Source: Chamaesiphon sp. GL140_3_metabinner_129_sub
GTDB taxonomy: Bacteria > Cyanobacteriota > Cyanobacteriia > Cyanobacteriales > Chamaesiphonaceae
Direction of reading: 5' to 3'
Assembly: GCA_025358725.1 (NCBI GenBank)
Contig: JANYIT010000052.1
Location: 1-48,650 of the forward strand
Length of the DNA stretch: 48,650 nucleotides
The position numbers and the translations under genes are program-made. The notes beneath the pieces are model-generated. The model saw nothing but the letters and a program-made list of their open reading frames with translations. It was not told where the DNA came from and searched no databases. Positions 35,271-43,305 of the stretch are shown here, piece after piece (the first letter of the stretch is position 1; every line of letters starts with the position of its first letter).

Positions 35271-36312
35271 GTTGAAACGGACGTTGATAGCCTGGTTTGA
35301 TGAGTTTCCAGATTACTTGTTGATAATCTCTACCATCCAACATCAGAAATAAAACACCAGGATATTTTTGAGTTTGAAAATACATCGCAGTTTGCCTTCT
35401 ATCACCTAGATCTTTGAAGGCTCTCTGACATTCAATTTCAATCTCTTGGTATTTAGTTTCTAGTTCTAGCTTGGTATCTTTCACCCAGTTGTAGAATTCA
35501 TCAGGAACAGAATCGAGAAACTGTGCTAGATTTTGATTTTGGCTGAGACATTCCCAAATATCTTTAGCTTGAACTCTCGTAATAATCCGGTGGAGCCGAA
35601 CATAATCAGCTAGTTTGTATTTGAGTCGAAAACCATTCGGCCATTTGAGAATAAACCCTTCATGGTTATGTAATTCGGCCTCTGTTTCGTCAATCGATTT
35701 TAGCCATTCAGGCAGAGTCGTAACTGGATAAGTTTCGGCTCGATCGATCCAATTTACGGCTGTATGATCTAGTTCTGCGCCTGTCTGAGTATTGACTGCG
35801 GCTAATAAGACTAATCGCTGGGCAGAGCCATAGTCTACAACAATCCGATTGCTGGGATAAATGATTTCAAATAAATAGGTATACGCTCGATCTAGCTGCT
35901 CAATCTCAGATTGATAATTAGCTAATAATACCCGTGCCATTTGTGCTTGATCTGAAGTAAAACTGCCCCGTGAAGCGACTTCCCATTGTCCTTGGTAGTG
36001 AAACAGGATAATCAACGATCCATCTAGCTTCTCGTAGATATTTGGTACACCATCAGGCAGCAAACCCTGATATTCACTCAGATTAAAAAACTTGGGTAAT
36101 GGTCTGGCGATCAGTTGATAATGGTTATCTAGCACCAAGCCCCGACAGCACAATGTTGCATCCACCCAATAGCGATCGAATTGAGCCTTCGCTGTATAGT
36201 TATAAATCGTCAGCGGTAAACTAGGGTGAGTTTGGCTCGTAATATAACCCTGTTCAATCAGTGTCGGTAATGTCTGCGGGTCAAATGGTAAATTAGTCAT
36301 ACGATCGATCAT
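35254..36312 (-). CDS. T4 Rnl1-like RNA ligase
   Basis: Seals 5'-PO4/3'-OH RNA ends through a covalent Lys-AMP. 352 residues (T4 Rnl1 has 374). The conserved ligase series is present in order: CRGLVLD with R57, RPLPKFFNLSE (70-80), motif I EKLDGS with the nucleophile K95, SRGSFTSDQ (114-122), motif III FEIIYPSNRIVVDY (148-161), motif IV EGFILKW (218-224) and motif V with K231 and K233 (RLKYKLADYV). CRG...RPMEKFFNL and FE-x-PTNRIV are the Rnl1 hallmarks, not those of DNA ligases or Rnl2. The C-terminal domain (about 245-345) is shorter than in T4, and the last residues are encoded by a heptamer array. Start ATG at 36312, or ATG at 36300. Confidence 0.88.
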   Translation of the reverse strand: MIDRMTNLPFDPQTLPTLIEQGYITSQTHPSLPLTIYNYTAKAQFDRYWVDATLCCRGLVLDNHYQLIARPLPKFFNLSEYQGLLPDGVPNIYEKLDGSLIILFHYQGQWEVASRGSFTSDQAQMARVLLANYQSEIEQLDRAYTYLFEIIYPSNRIVVDYGSAQRLVLLAAVNTQTGAELDHTAVNWIDRAETYPVTTLPEWLKSIDETEAELHNHEGFILKWPNGFRLKYKLADYVRLHRIITRVQAKDIWECLSQNQNLAQFLDSVPDEFYNWVKDTKLELETKYQEIEIECQRAFKDLGDRRQTAMYFQTQKYPGVLFLMLDGRDYQQVIWKLIKPGYQRPFQLGDRE

Positions 36313-36654
36313 AGAAAACCAGATCAGCTCTACAAATTTCTTCTAGATCTTAAGTTACCCGATCGACCTTCCCCGCAGCTAATCCCCGCTCAAATCGCTC
36401 AAACCAAATCAGCCGTGGTTCTTGACACTAAATCGATCATCACACCCAAGGGATACCCCGAACTAATTTCGCCCTTCGCTTTCAACTGTCTTGAAAAGGT
36501 GCTCTACTTGCGGAGTTGGGTCGGATGGGTTCCCCATCCGTGACCCATACCCAAGCAGCGGCTCACTTTTGGACGGGTTCCCCGTCAAAAGAAGTGAGAC
36601 AAGACAAGGGAAACCCCAAAACCGCACTTTTCGCTTTCAACTTTCAACTTTCAA
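36313..36654. other. Gap between RNA ligase and MoxR genes, rich in hairpins
   Basis: Holds two GGGTTCCCC hairpins (36522-36598) and a TTGAAAG array (36632-36656). No gene is seen. The ligase promoter should lie in 36313-36450, where CGATCG words occur, but no clear -35/-10 is called. Confidence 0.5.
36522..36598. repeat. Two GGGTTCCCC-core hairpins in a row
   Basis: CGGATGGG TTC CCCATCCG (36522-36540) has 8-base perfect arms. CTCACTTTTGGACGGG TTC CCCGTCAAAAGAAGTGAG (36562-36598) pairs as CTCACTT/AAGTGAG outside and GACGGG/CCCGTC inside. Same core and loop, different compensating arms; a third copy is at 21272-21306. Confidence 0.6.
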
Positions 36655-36656
36655 CT
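36632..36656 (-). repeat. TTGAAAG heptamer array joined to the moxR stop
   Basis: On minus the stop TAG (36655-36657) is followed at once by TTGAAAGTTGAAAGTTGAAA (three units). Confidence 0.65.
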
Positions 36657-37605
36657 ATCTCGGTACTGGAACTCGATCGATCAATCCGGCAATTACCTGA
36701 TCTATTTCCAAACCATCTAATTGAGCTTCTGGGCGCAACATCAGACGGTGACGCAATAGCGGTAACGCAACTTGTTTAAAATCATCAGGAATCACCATCT
36801 GACGACGATCGAGCCAAGCTGCGGATTTACTCGCATGTAACCAAGCGATTGCCGCACGGGGAGACGCTCCTAGACTGAGATCAGGGTGTTGGCGCGTCTG
36901 CTGAACCAGCGCGAGCAGATAATCGATCGCATGATCGCTGACAGCGATCTGTTGTACCGATTTGCGGGCGGCGAGACAGTCGGCGACTGTCGCGACTGGT
37001 TGTAATGGTTTTGCATCTCCTCTGGCTCCTGGCTGATTTTGCCTAGCACTCAAGAGCAATTCTCTTTCCGCTGCTGCGGATGGATAATCAACGATGAGTT
37101 TAAATAAGAATCGATCGAGTTGGGCTTCAGGTAATGGATATGTACCTTCAAATTCGAGTGAATTTTGAGTCGCGATCGTCCAAAATAGATCTGATAATAT
37201 TAGTCTCTCGCCATCTAAGGTTACTTGACCTTCAGCCATCGCTTCTAGTAATGCTGATTGAGTTTTGGGTGGAGTGCGATTGATCTCATCTGCGAGTAAT
37301 ATTTGCGTGAAAACTGGCCCCTTTTTGAGGATAAATTCTTGATTCTTTAAATCGAAAATATTTGTCCCCAATATATCTGCAGGTAAAATATCTGGAGTAA
37401 GTTGAATCCGTCGAAAATCTGCCTGAATCAGTTGTGATAGTACCTTAACCATCATCGTTTTCCCTGTTCCTGGGACACCTTCCAAAATGACGTGACCGCC
37501 AGTTAGAAGCGCAATTAGAAGCTGATTGGTAGTCTCTGCTTGTCCAAAGACAACTTCTTGTAAGGCACTACCGAGTCGTTCAAATATATCGTGAGTTTCA
37601 GTCAT
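36655..37605 (-). CDS. MoxR-family AAA+ ATPase
   Basis: Chaperone-like ATPase that usually acts with von Willebrand/DUF58 or membrane partners in envelope processes. 316 residues. Walker A GVPGTGKT (about 43-50), Walker B LLADEINRTPPKTQSALLEA (about 104-123), sensor 1 region TIATQNSLEFEGTYPLPEAQ, arginine-finger LDRFLFK, and the lid domain with ASPRAAIAWLHASKS. The partner genes here are DUF4350 and DUF4129 membrane proteins on the same strand, a common cyanobacterial set. No DUF58 gene is in the window. ATG start; its stop abuts a TTGAAAG array. Confidence 0.93.
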   Translation of the reverse strand: MTETHDIFERLGSALQEVVFGQAETTNQLLIALLTGGHVILEGVPGTGKTMMVKVLSQLIQADFRRIQLTPDILPADILGTNIFDLKNQEFILKKGPVFTQILLADEINRTPPKTQSALLEAMAEGQVTLDGERLILSDLFWTIATQNSLEFEGTYPLPEAQLDRFLFKLIVDYPSAAAERELLLSARQNQPGARGDAKPLQPVATVADCLAARKSVQQIAVSDHAIDYLLALVQQTRQHPDLSLGASPRAAIAWLHASKSAAWLDRRQMVIPDDFKQVALPLLRHRLMLRPEAQLDGLEIDQVIAGLIDRVPVPR

Positions 37606-37633
37606 TGAGTTACTGTACCACCAGATAGGAGAT

Positions 37634-37652
37634 GAGAGTTGAAAGTTGAAAC
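37634..37652 (-). repeat. TTGAAAG array after the DUF4350 gene stop
   Basis: On minus, the stop TAA is followed by GTTTCAACTTTCAACTCTC, that is the opposite orientation of the repeat relative to the gene. Two units. Confidence 0.45.
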
Positions 37653-38801
37653 TTAAAGCCGATTAAGTTGAAGATCGATCGTGCGAATCTTAGTCAGCCA
37701 GATTGTCAATTCAGCAGGTGTTAGGCGACGCTCTCTCGCCGTTAATTGTAGAACAAAGCGGAGATCCTCTGTAGGTAATTGGGTCTGATTTTCCCAAGCA
37801 GTAATCAAGATCGGGGCTTCAACCAATCGCTCTTTGCCCAAACCCAATTTTTGTTGCCAGGATAACTGCTCTGCTTTACCAATATTTTGGATCACAAACT
37901 CACTACTATTCGCTTGGCGGAGTACTCCGCCTAGTGCTTGGATATAAGCTTCGCTATTATCAAGTTCTGGTGATTTAGGAATAATAATCTTGCCAAACCG
38001 CCGATTTTGCTGCCAAACCAATACGAGTATTCCCAACAGAAGATTGACAAAGACAATGATTAAGGGAGTACTAGCTAAATATTCTAGGACATCACCTGTT
38101 CTAGTATCAGTAACTGATTCTCGATCGATATAACCATGAATATATTCATCTACTAATATCTGCTGACGATCTTTACTAACAAGTTCGGCCAATAGTTCAT
38201 AATTTGGTCGAAAGTCCTGATAAGCATTAGCAGCTAAATGGGGAGTTGTGGCAATAATAATCCGACCCTTAGCTAGTTTGAATTGAGTGATGACACTACC
38301 AGATTGATCGCTCAAAATGCTTTCTTTTGATATATCTGATGGTAGCCCATTTTTGGCGGAATTAGTTATAAATCGGCGGGTAGTTTCAATTCTCACTGCT
38401 CCTTGAGAACTCTCTAAATCTGCCTGAAATGGTATTTCTTCCGCTGGTGCAATTACGCCTAAAATAACGATTGTATTGCCTTGATTTACCCATTTTTGCT
38501 GGTCATTTGTTATTTCTAATTGTTCTAATTTAGGATTGATTTGGAGTAGTGCAACCCCTTGTTGATATTTAGAATTTTTAATGATTTGGGGAAATGATTT
38601 TTGCCACCGCTGGATTTTCAACCCTCGCTCGATCGCCATTTGATACCATGCACTATAACCATTTGCCGCAATACTATAACTAGATCCTGACTGTCTAACA
38701 TCTCCACCTGTCGCACTAACAATAGTCAATAACACGATCGCGATCGCCGCAACTAATCCCAATTGCCAATATTGCTTAAATAACTTTTTAAAATCTGTCA
38801 T
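37653..38801 (-). CDS. DUF4350 membrane protein
   Basis: 382 residues. Helix 1 is at about 14-31 (LGLVAAIAIVLLTIVSAT) and helix 2 at about 240-262 (TPLIIVFVNLLLGILVLVWQ). Between them is an extracytoplasmic region with NGYSAWYQMAIERGLKIQRW, KGRIIIATTPHLAANAY and VDEYIHGY, the DUF4350 pattern (a GATase-like fold). The C-terminal cytosolic part is helical. Lies between MoxR and DUF4129 genes, same strand. Probably partner of the MoxR ATPase. ATG start. Confidence 0.83.
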   Translation of the reverse strand: MTDFKKLFKQYWQLGLVAAIAIVLLTIVSATGGDVRQSGSSYSIAANGYSAWYQMAIERGLKIQRWQKSFPQIIKNSKYQQGVALLQINPKLEQLEITNDQQKWVNQGNTIVILGVIAPAEEIPFQADLESSQGAVRIETTRRFITNSAKNGLPSDISKESILSDQSGSVITQFKLAKGRIIIATTPHLAANAYQDFRPNYELLAELVSKDRQQILVDEYIHGYIDRESVTDTRTGDVLEYLASTPLIIVFVNLLLGILVLVWQQNRRFGKIIIPKSPELDNSEAYIQALGGVLRQANSSEFVIQNIGKAEQLSWQQKLGLGKERLVEAPILITAWENQTQLPTEDLRFVLQLTARERRLTPAELTIWLTKIRTIDLQLNRL

Positions 38802-38811
38802 GAATAACTAG

Positions 38812-38890
38812 GTTTTAGGCATTAGGCTTTAGGTGTTTACTTTCAACCCCTAACTTTCAACTTTCAACTTTCAACTTTCAACTCCCAACT
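38812..38890. repeat. Mixed heptamer arrays supplying the DUF4129 gene stop
   Basis: TTTTAGGCATTAGGCTTTAG (38814-38833) is followed by AACTTTCAACTTTCAACTTT and more units up to 38890. The stop TGA at 38871-38873 and the last codons (G-V-E-S) of the DUF4129 gene lie inside the second array: GTT GAA AGT TGA. Confidence 0.7.
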
Positions 38891-39467
38891 GATTCTCTAT
38901 TTGTTGATAAGCTCGTTGACATCGATCAAAATCTTCGATTGAAATGCTTTCATTCCCAAAGTGAAGTTGTTCATGAATTGATACCAAGATCGCGCCAATA
39001 TCAACTATCGGTACTGTACTCAATAACTGGAGATATTCTCGATCTGTCCGACTAAATTGATGAGGAATTAGGTTCACATCATTTAATCGCTGAAGCATGG
39101 CTAAATACAACCATCTACTCGCTTGAGTATAGTCTCGATCGCGCTGAAACTGTTGTGATTTAGCAAGTAATTCTGCCACTGTATATAACTTTGTGGGAGC
39201 TAGATCTAACCCCAATGATTGCTGTCTATTTTCCGTCAACCATCGTCGCCAATAGGGATAGATCACACGATAAACAAACCAGATTAGTAATCCAGCTAAA
39301 ACTAACCAAGTAAGCCTGACTAGTAATGATCCCAACCACGATGGAAAGATATCGAGTTGCAAGTCTCGATCGTCCGATCTTAGTTTCACCTCAATCCATT
39401 CTCCCAACTGCTGTTGAAGTTGTTCCAACTGCCATCGCCAACTTGTTTTTTCGGCAGAAGTAGACAT
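38871..39467 (-). CDS. DUF4129 membrane protein
   Basis: 198 residues. One transmembrane helix (about 47-67, SLLVRLTWLVLAGLLIWFVY). The soluble C-terminal part has the DUF4129 features AELLAKSQQFQRDRDYTQAS, RWLYLAMLQRLNDVNLIPHQ, RTDREYLQLL and IHEQLHFGNESI. Such domains often end transglutaminase-like envelope proteins; here it stands alone. First of the three-gene MoxR set; the YaaW gene is 16 bases upstream. The C terminus is formed by repeat sequence. Confidence 0.85.
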   Translation of the reverse strand: MSTSAEKTSWRWQLEQLQQQLGEWIEVKLRSDDRDLQLDIFPSWLGSLLVRLTWLVLAGLLIWFVYRVIYPYWRRWLTENRQQSLGLDLAPTKLYTVAELLAKSQQFQRDRDYTQASRWLYLAMLQRLNDVNLIPHQFSRTDREYLQLLSTVPIVDIGAILVSIHEQLHFGNESISIEDFDRCQRAYQQIENQLGVES

Positions 39468-39483
39468 ATATTAATTTATCGAT

Positions 39484-40329
39484 CTAACTGTAGACTACTT
39501 CCCACTCAGTTCGAGTCAATCTAATTTGAGCTAGAGCCACAATTGTGGGGATAATCCGCCCATAATTAGTCGAAATTGATCTCCAGCCGAGATCTGCAAA
39601 AAACCAGCCCCACATAGCTGGTCCTAAAATGGTGAAAACCCCACGTACGGCTACCTGCTGGGTTGCTGACATCACCATGCCGCGTTTTGCCATATAGAGC
39701 GCGATATAACTTTGCAGTTGACTAGTAGCAGCAATTCCGCCTCGAATTAGGGTTTGTTTGGCAACTTCATAACTGGCAAAGTGGAAAGCAAATTGGCGAG
39801 CAATTTGATGAAGAATTAATGGTTTGAGTACTGAACTAATCGCGATCGCGCTACTACCTTTTAAAATTAGTTTAATCGGATCATGCTGAATATGTGCGGG
39901 CAAAGGTTGGTCAAAGCGGGTACTAGCCAGAGATTTCTGGACTCTAACTGTCAGCGCATTTTGGTCGCCAGCAGGCAACTTGTGCCAACTTTTGCCCATT
40001 AAGTATAAGAAAACTTCTGCTTCCAAATCTGTGGTGCTGAGTTGATTAGAATAAGAAATTTTGAGATATCGACACACCTGCACCAATGCTTGGCGGTAAC
40101 TAACCCCCTGAGTCCGTCCTTGTAAGACAGTCATCCCATCGGCGGCTAGAAATCGAAATCGATCCTCGATCGCATCTAACCAACTGTCTCGATCCTGACT
40201 CTGAATCTCCACTAGATTGGGGGTACGAACATAGTCTAATGGGTTGAACTTACGGCTAAAGAGAATCTTGGTTAATTGCTGTAATTCGTCTTCGGTAGCC
40301 AATTCTAAAGCCGTTCGTAACTCATCCAA
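39484..40329 (-). CDS. YaaW-family protein
   Basis: 281 residues. N-terminal DELRTALELATEDELQQLTKILF and the DUF3944-like linker, then a conserved central region (FLYLMGKSWHKLPAGDQNAL) and a hydrophobic C-terminal part with short helices (VFTILGPAMWGWFFADLGWR). Matches the YaaW family as I recall it; function is unknown, though it is linked to ubiquinone/chaperone-like proteins. ATG start. Just upstream of the DUF4129 gene (16 bases), so part of the same transcript. Confidence 0.75.
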   Translation of the reverse strand: MDELRTALELATEDELQQLTKILFSRKFNPLDYVRTPNLVEIQSQDRDSWLDAIEDRFRFLAADGMTVLQGRTQGVSYRQALVQVCRYLKISYSNQLSTTDLEAEVFLYLMGKSWHKLPAGDQNALTVRVQKSLASTRFDQPLPAHIQHDPIKLILKGSSAIAISSVLKPLILHQIARQFAFHFASYEVAKQTLIRGGIAATSQLQSYIALYMAKRGMVMSATQQVAVRGVFTILGPAMWGWFFADLGWRSISTNYGRIIPTIVALAQIRLTRTEWEVVYS

Positions 40330-40424
40330 AGCAATTTCCTCCCACTTATCATGCCGCTCATCTTGTCATTCTACAGTGTATCGCACCATTCCAAAAACAG
40401 TGATTTAGCATCACCAGTCATCGC

Positions 40425-41114
40425 TTAATTTAAAGTGGGTAGCTCTTTGACGATGGCTTTGCGGTTGGGAATATCAACATCCGCAACAAAGTGTTTTGGA
40501 CCTGATGTATAAAAAACCAGCCGACGATCGAGTCCTTTTGGATAAACTAATAGAATTTTATCAATATCCTTAATAATTTCAGTATAATTTGCACCAGAAA
40601 CATCAGAGATGGCAATTTGTTTACGGTCTTTGTCGTTGAGCGTTTTATCTCCATTTGTATCGGCTACAATCTGCACATACCATAGAGTTTTGACAGTTTT
40701 AATCCAGTTGTTACGACTCAGATCTTTGTCTGATTTGCCGGGTGGGGAAAGTTCGCCAATCTGCTCCATTGCTAATAACCGCGAATTATTATTTGATAAC
40801 AATTTATTAGCTGACAAATTGTCACGATGTACAAACATATAGTTGCGAATGTCTATCTCTGTATAGTCTCTACCATAATCAGAACTAGCTGATTTCATCT
40901 GTCTGAGGATACTTTTTTGCTCTTGTTCGGCGACATAAATAGGTGCATAGAAATAGGGAGTCCCATTGATTTGCTGAAATTCTGTCATCCAGACATTTTT
41001 TGGTGCAGGTAGTTGACTTGGAGTAGTGATTACAGCAATTTGAGGTTTACTACAACCCGATCCCATCATCATGATGCCAATTAAACCGATCGATTGCCAC
41101 AATTGTCTAGACAT
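40425..41114 (-). CDS. Probable lipoprotein with EF-hand-like loop
   Basis: 229 residues. The start has a signal peptide with lipobox MGSGC (C21). The mature region includes ADTNGDKTLNDKDRKQIAIS, an Asp/Asn pattern like calcium-binding EF-hand or dockerin loops. Otherwise no family is recognised. ATG start. It is 95 bases upstream of the YaaW gene on the same strand. Lumen or outer-membrane facing by inference. Confidence 0.6.
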   Translation of the reverse strand: MSRQLWQSIGLIGIMMMGSGCSKPQIAVITTPSQLPAPKNVWMTEFQQINGTPYFYAPIYVAEQEQKSILRQMKSASSDYGRDYTEIDIRNYMFVHRDNLSANKLLSNNNSRLLAMEQIGELSPPGKSDKDLSRNNWIKTVKTLWYVQIVADTNGDKTLNDKDRKQIAISDVSGANYTEIIKDIDKILLVYPKGLDRRLVFYTSGPKHFVADVDIPNRKAIVKELPTLN

Positions 41115-41183
41115 TAAAACTCACTTACAACTAAATAACTCTTGGATTTATCTACAATTTGGCAGTTCTCAATGCCGCAATTA

Positions 41184-42419
41184 CTAATCAGATCTGGTGA
41201 TCCCCATCGCTGATCCTGCTAGATATCCTGTCGTCCAGGCACTTTGAAAATTAAAGCCACCTGTCACCCCATCAATATCAAGGATTTCTCCAGCAAAGTA
41301 CAACCCTGGGCAAATCTTGCTTTCCATCGTTTGAAAATTTACCGATTTGAGATCGACACCGCCACAGGTAACAAATTCTTCTTTAAATGCTCCTTTGCCA
41401 GTAATCTGATATTCACCACGATTTAATTCTTGAATTAATCGATCGAGTGTCTTATTTGCCAATCCTGCCCATCTGTCGCTAGCTTGAATCCCGATATAAC
41501 TAGTCAGGGATTCCCACAATCGATGAGGAATCGGCACTGGACAACTATTTTGAATCGTTTTCTGGGGTAATTGAGCTTTGACAGCTAGAATTAGTTCTCG
41601 CAATTTATCAGCACGATAATCTGGCAACCAATCGATAATTAGCGTTGTTTGGTATCGAGATTCGGCGAGAAATCTGGCTCCCCAAGCCGATAATTTGAGT
41701 ACGGCTGGGCCGCTGACACCCCAATGTGTAATTAATAATGCACCTGTTTGAGTCAAAGCATTTGTACCACTGGCGGATAATTTAACAGTTGCCGATTTGA
41801 CGCTGACTCCAGCCAGATTTGCCAGACGCGGATCGGGAATATTAAATGTAAATAGGGATGGGACTGGCGTTAAAATCGGATGTCCCAATTTTTGTGCCCA
41901 TTTATAGGCACTAGGATTACTACCTGTAGCGAGCAAGACTCGATCGGCTGTTAAAACCTGCCCTGATTTGAGACTGATAGACCATCCTGATGGCTGTTGA
42001 GCGGTAATTTCGGCGACAGCTTCCCCTGTCCAGATTTTGACTCCAGCCGCCGCCGCCGCGTCTAATAAGCACCGGACGATCGTCTCTGAGTCATCAGTAG
42101 TCGGAAACATCCGCCCATCAGCTTCAGTTTTGAGCTTCACGCCTCGATCGGCATACCAGGCTACGGTATCTTGTGGTTGAAAGCGAGTAAAGGCACCCCG
42201 CAGAGCCTTATTTCCACGCGGATAGTACTGAATTAACTGAATTGGATCGAAACAGGCGTGAGTGACATTACACCGACCGCCACCGGAGATTTTGACCTTA
42301 CCGAGGGGATATTTTCCAGCTTCAATTAGGGTGACTTGGGTCTGCGGATGAGTTTGGGCGCAGGTAATCGCAGCGAAAAATCCCGCTGCGCCGCCGCCGA
42401 TGACAATAATTTGGGACAC
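41184..42419 (-). CDS. HI0933-family FAD-dependent oxidoreductase (YhiN/BaiN-like)
   Basis: Flavoprotein of unknown substrate in cyanobacteria. N-terminal dinucleotide-binding loop IIVIGGGAAGFFAAI, then GKVKISGGGRCNVTHACFDP, the middle LLATGSNPSAYKWAQKLGHP, and the C-terminal YFAGEILDIDGVTGGFNFQSAWTTGYLAG (family hallmark). The longest frame starts at ATG 42449, but its first ten codons come from heptamer-repeat sequence (CTTTCAACTCCCAACT). GTG at 42419 just before the loop is preferred, giving 411 residues. Confidence 0.85.
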   Translation of the reverse strand: MSQIIVIGGGAAGFFAAITCAQTHPQTQVTLIEAGKYPLGKVKISGGGRCNVTHACFDPIQLIQYYPRGNKALRGAFTRFQPQDTVAWYADRGVKLKTEADGRMFPTTDDSETIVRCLLDAAAAAGVKIWTGEAVAEITAQQPSGWSISLKSGQVLTADRVLLATGSNPSAYKWAQKLGHPILTPVPSLFTFNIPDPRLANLAGVSVKSATVKLSASGTNALTQTGALLITHWGVSGPAVLKLSAWGARFLAESRYQTTLIIDWLPDYRADKLRELILAVKAQLPQKTIQNSCPVPIPHRLWESLTSYIGIQASDRWAGLANKTLDRLIQELNRGEYQITGKGAFKEEFVTCGGVDLKSVNFQTMESKICPGLYFAGEILDIDGVTGGFNFQSAWTTGYLAGSAMGITRSD

Positions 42420-42421
42420 AG

Positions 42422-42440
42422 TTGGGAGTTGAAAGTGTTT
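42422..42440. repeat. TTGAAAG-type array upstream of the flavoprotein start
   Basis: AGTTGGGAGTTGAAAGTG, degenerate units, lies directly upstream of the preferred GTG start of the flavoprotein gene. Confidence 0.45.
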
Positions 42441-42489
42441 TATGTACAAGTCCGCTTGAGTGGCTGCGGATACTTTTACCCCACCCTAG

Positions 42490-42512
42490 CCCTCCCCTTG
42501 AAAAGGGGAGGG
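42490..42512. repeat. CCCCTT palindrome
   Basis: CCCTCCCCTT GAA AAGGGGAGGG is a perfect 10-base inverted repeat. Next to it, CCCCACCTTTCCAAGGGGG is a further imperfect one. It belongs to the same G/C-run repeat class as 21232-21493 and 27531-27701. Confidence 0.55.
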
Positions 42513-42590
42513 GACAAAAGCCCCACCTTTCCAAGGGGGGGGGTTGGGGGGGTAAATTAACCTGAAATGAAGTCTAGTAAACTTGTGTAT

Positions 42591-42604
42591 GCCTAAAGCC
42601 TAAT
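42591..42604 (-). repeat. TTAGGCT array just after the txlA stop
   Basis: On minus the stop TGA (42605) is followed by ATTAGGCTTTAGGC. Confidence 0.5.
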
Positions 42605-43153
42605 TCACGCTCCATGTGCGCGAGGATCGGCATTATTATCGGCACTAGGAATTACTTTGGACGTAAATTTGGAGACCTCGCCTGAAGAGGTAGTGTCGGA
42701 GACATCTATCCCGGCAACTAGATCTGTTAATTTAGATTCTAGAATCTGCCGGGGCTGTTCGCCGATCGCTTGAGCGAGAACTTGACCGTGGCTATCAAAG
42801 AAGACAAAATGCGGAATTCCATCAACACGGTATTTTGTCACCTCTGGTAGCCATTTAGTGTTGTCTACATTGAGCATCGAGAAGTTGACTCGATCGCCAA
42901 ATTGAGATTTTACTACGGCTAAATCTGGTGCCATTGCCTGACAACTAGTACACCAATTGGCATAAAATTCCATTAGGGTCGGTTTAGCATTGCTGAGTGC
43001 GAGATCGATCGGTGTAGCTCGAGTAGCTTGAGTTTCCAGACTATCCGTAAAATTTTGGGCACGAATACCTAATACTAGGGCAATTACTAAGGCAATCGCG
43101 ATCGTCACGATCGCAAAATTACGGATTCGTTGTGGCGGAGAACTAGATTGCAT
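42605..43153 (-). CDS. txlA: TxlA/HCF164-type membrane-anchored thioredoxin-like protein
   Basis: 182 residues. One N-terminal anchor (about 12-31) puts the thioredoxin domain on the lumenal or periplasmic side. The active site is FYANWCTSCQAMAP (C68 and C71), and the cis-Pro is in YRVDGIPHFVFFD. HCF164/TxlA proteins reduce apocytochrome cysteines for c-type cytochrome maturation, which pairs functionally with ccsA elsewhere in this window. The ~40-residue tail is Ser/Thr-rich. ATG start at 43153. Confidence 0.85.
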   Translation of the reverse strand: MQSSSPPQRIRNFAIVTIAIALVIALVLGIRAQNFTDSLETQATRATPIDLALSNAKPTLMEFYANWCTSCQAMAPDLAVVKSQFGDRVNFSMLNVDNTKWLPEVTKYRVDGIPHFVFFDSHGQVLAQAIGEQPRQILESKLTDLVAGIDVSDTTSSGEVSKFTSKVIPSADNNADPRAHGA

Positions 43154-43305
43154 GGAAATAACTTTAAAATTTTAAACTAGTATCTAAATATATCGTGTGG
43201 GTTACTACTAGTGTGAAACTCGATCTTTCACTACGATATTGAAGGTTCATCGATGACACTAAATCGTTTAGAATTTACAGTGCAGCAATCGTTAGTCTTT
43301 TACAG

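Noticed and set aside
35254-36312. DNA ligase
   Set aside because: The KxDG motif is shared, but the CRG, KFFNL and PSNRIV series and the length fit T4 Rnl1-type RNA ligase.
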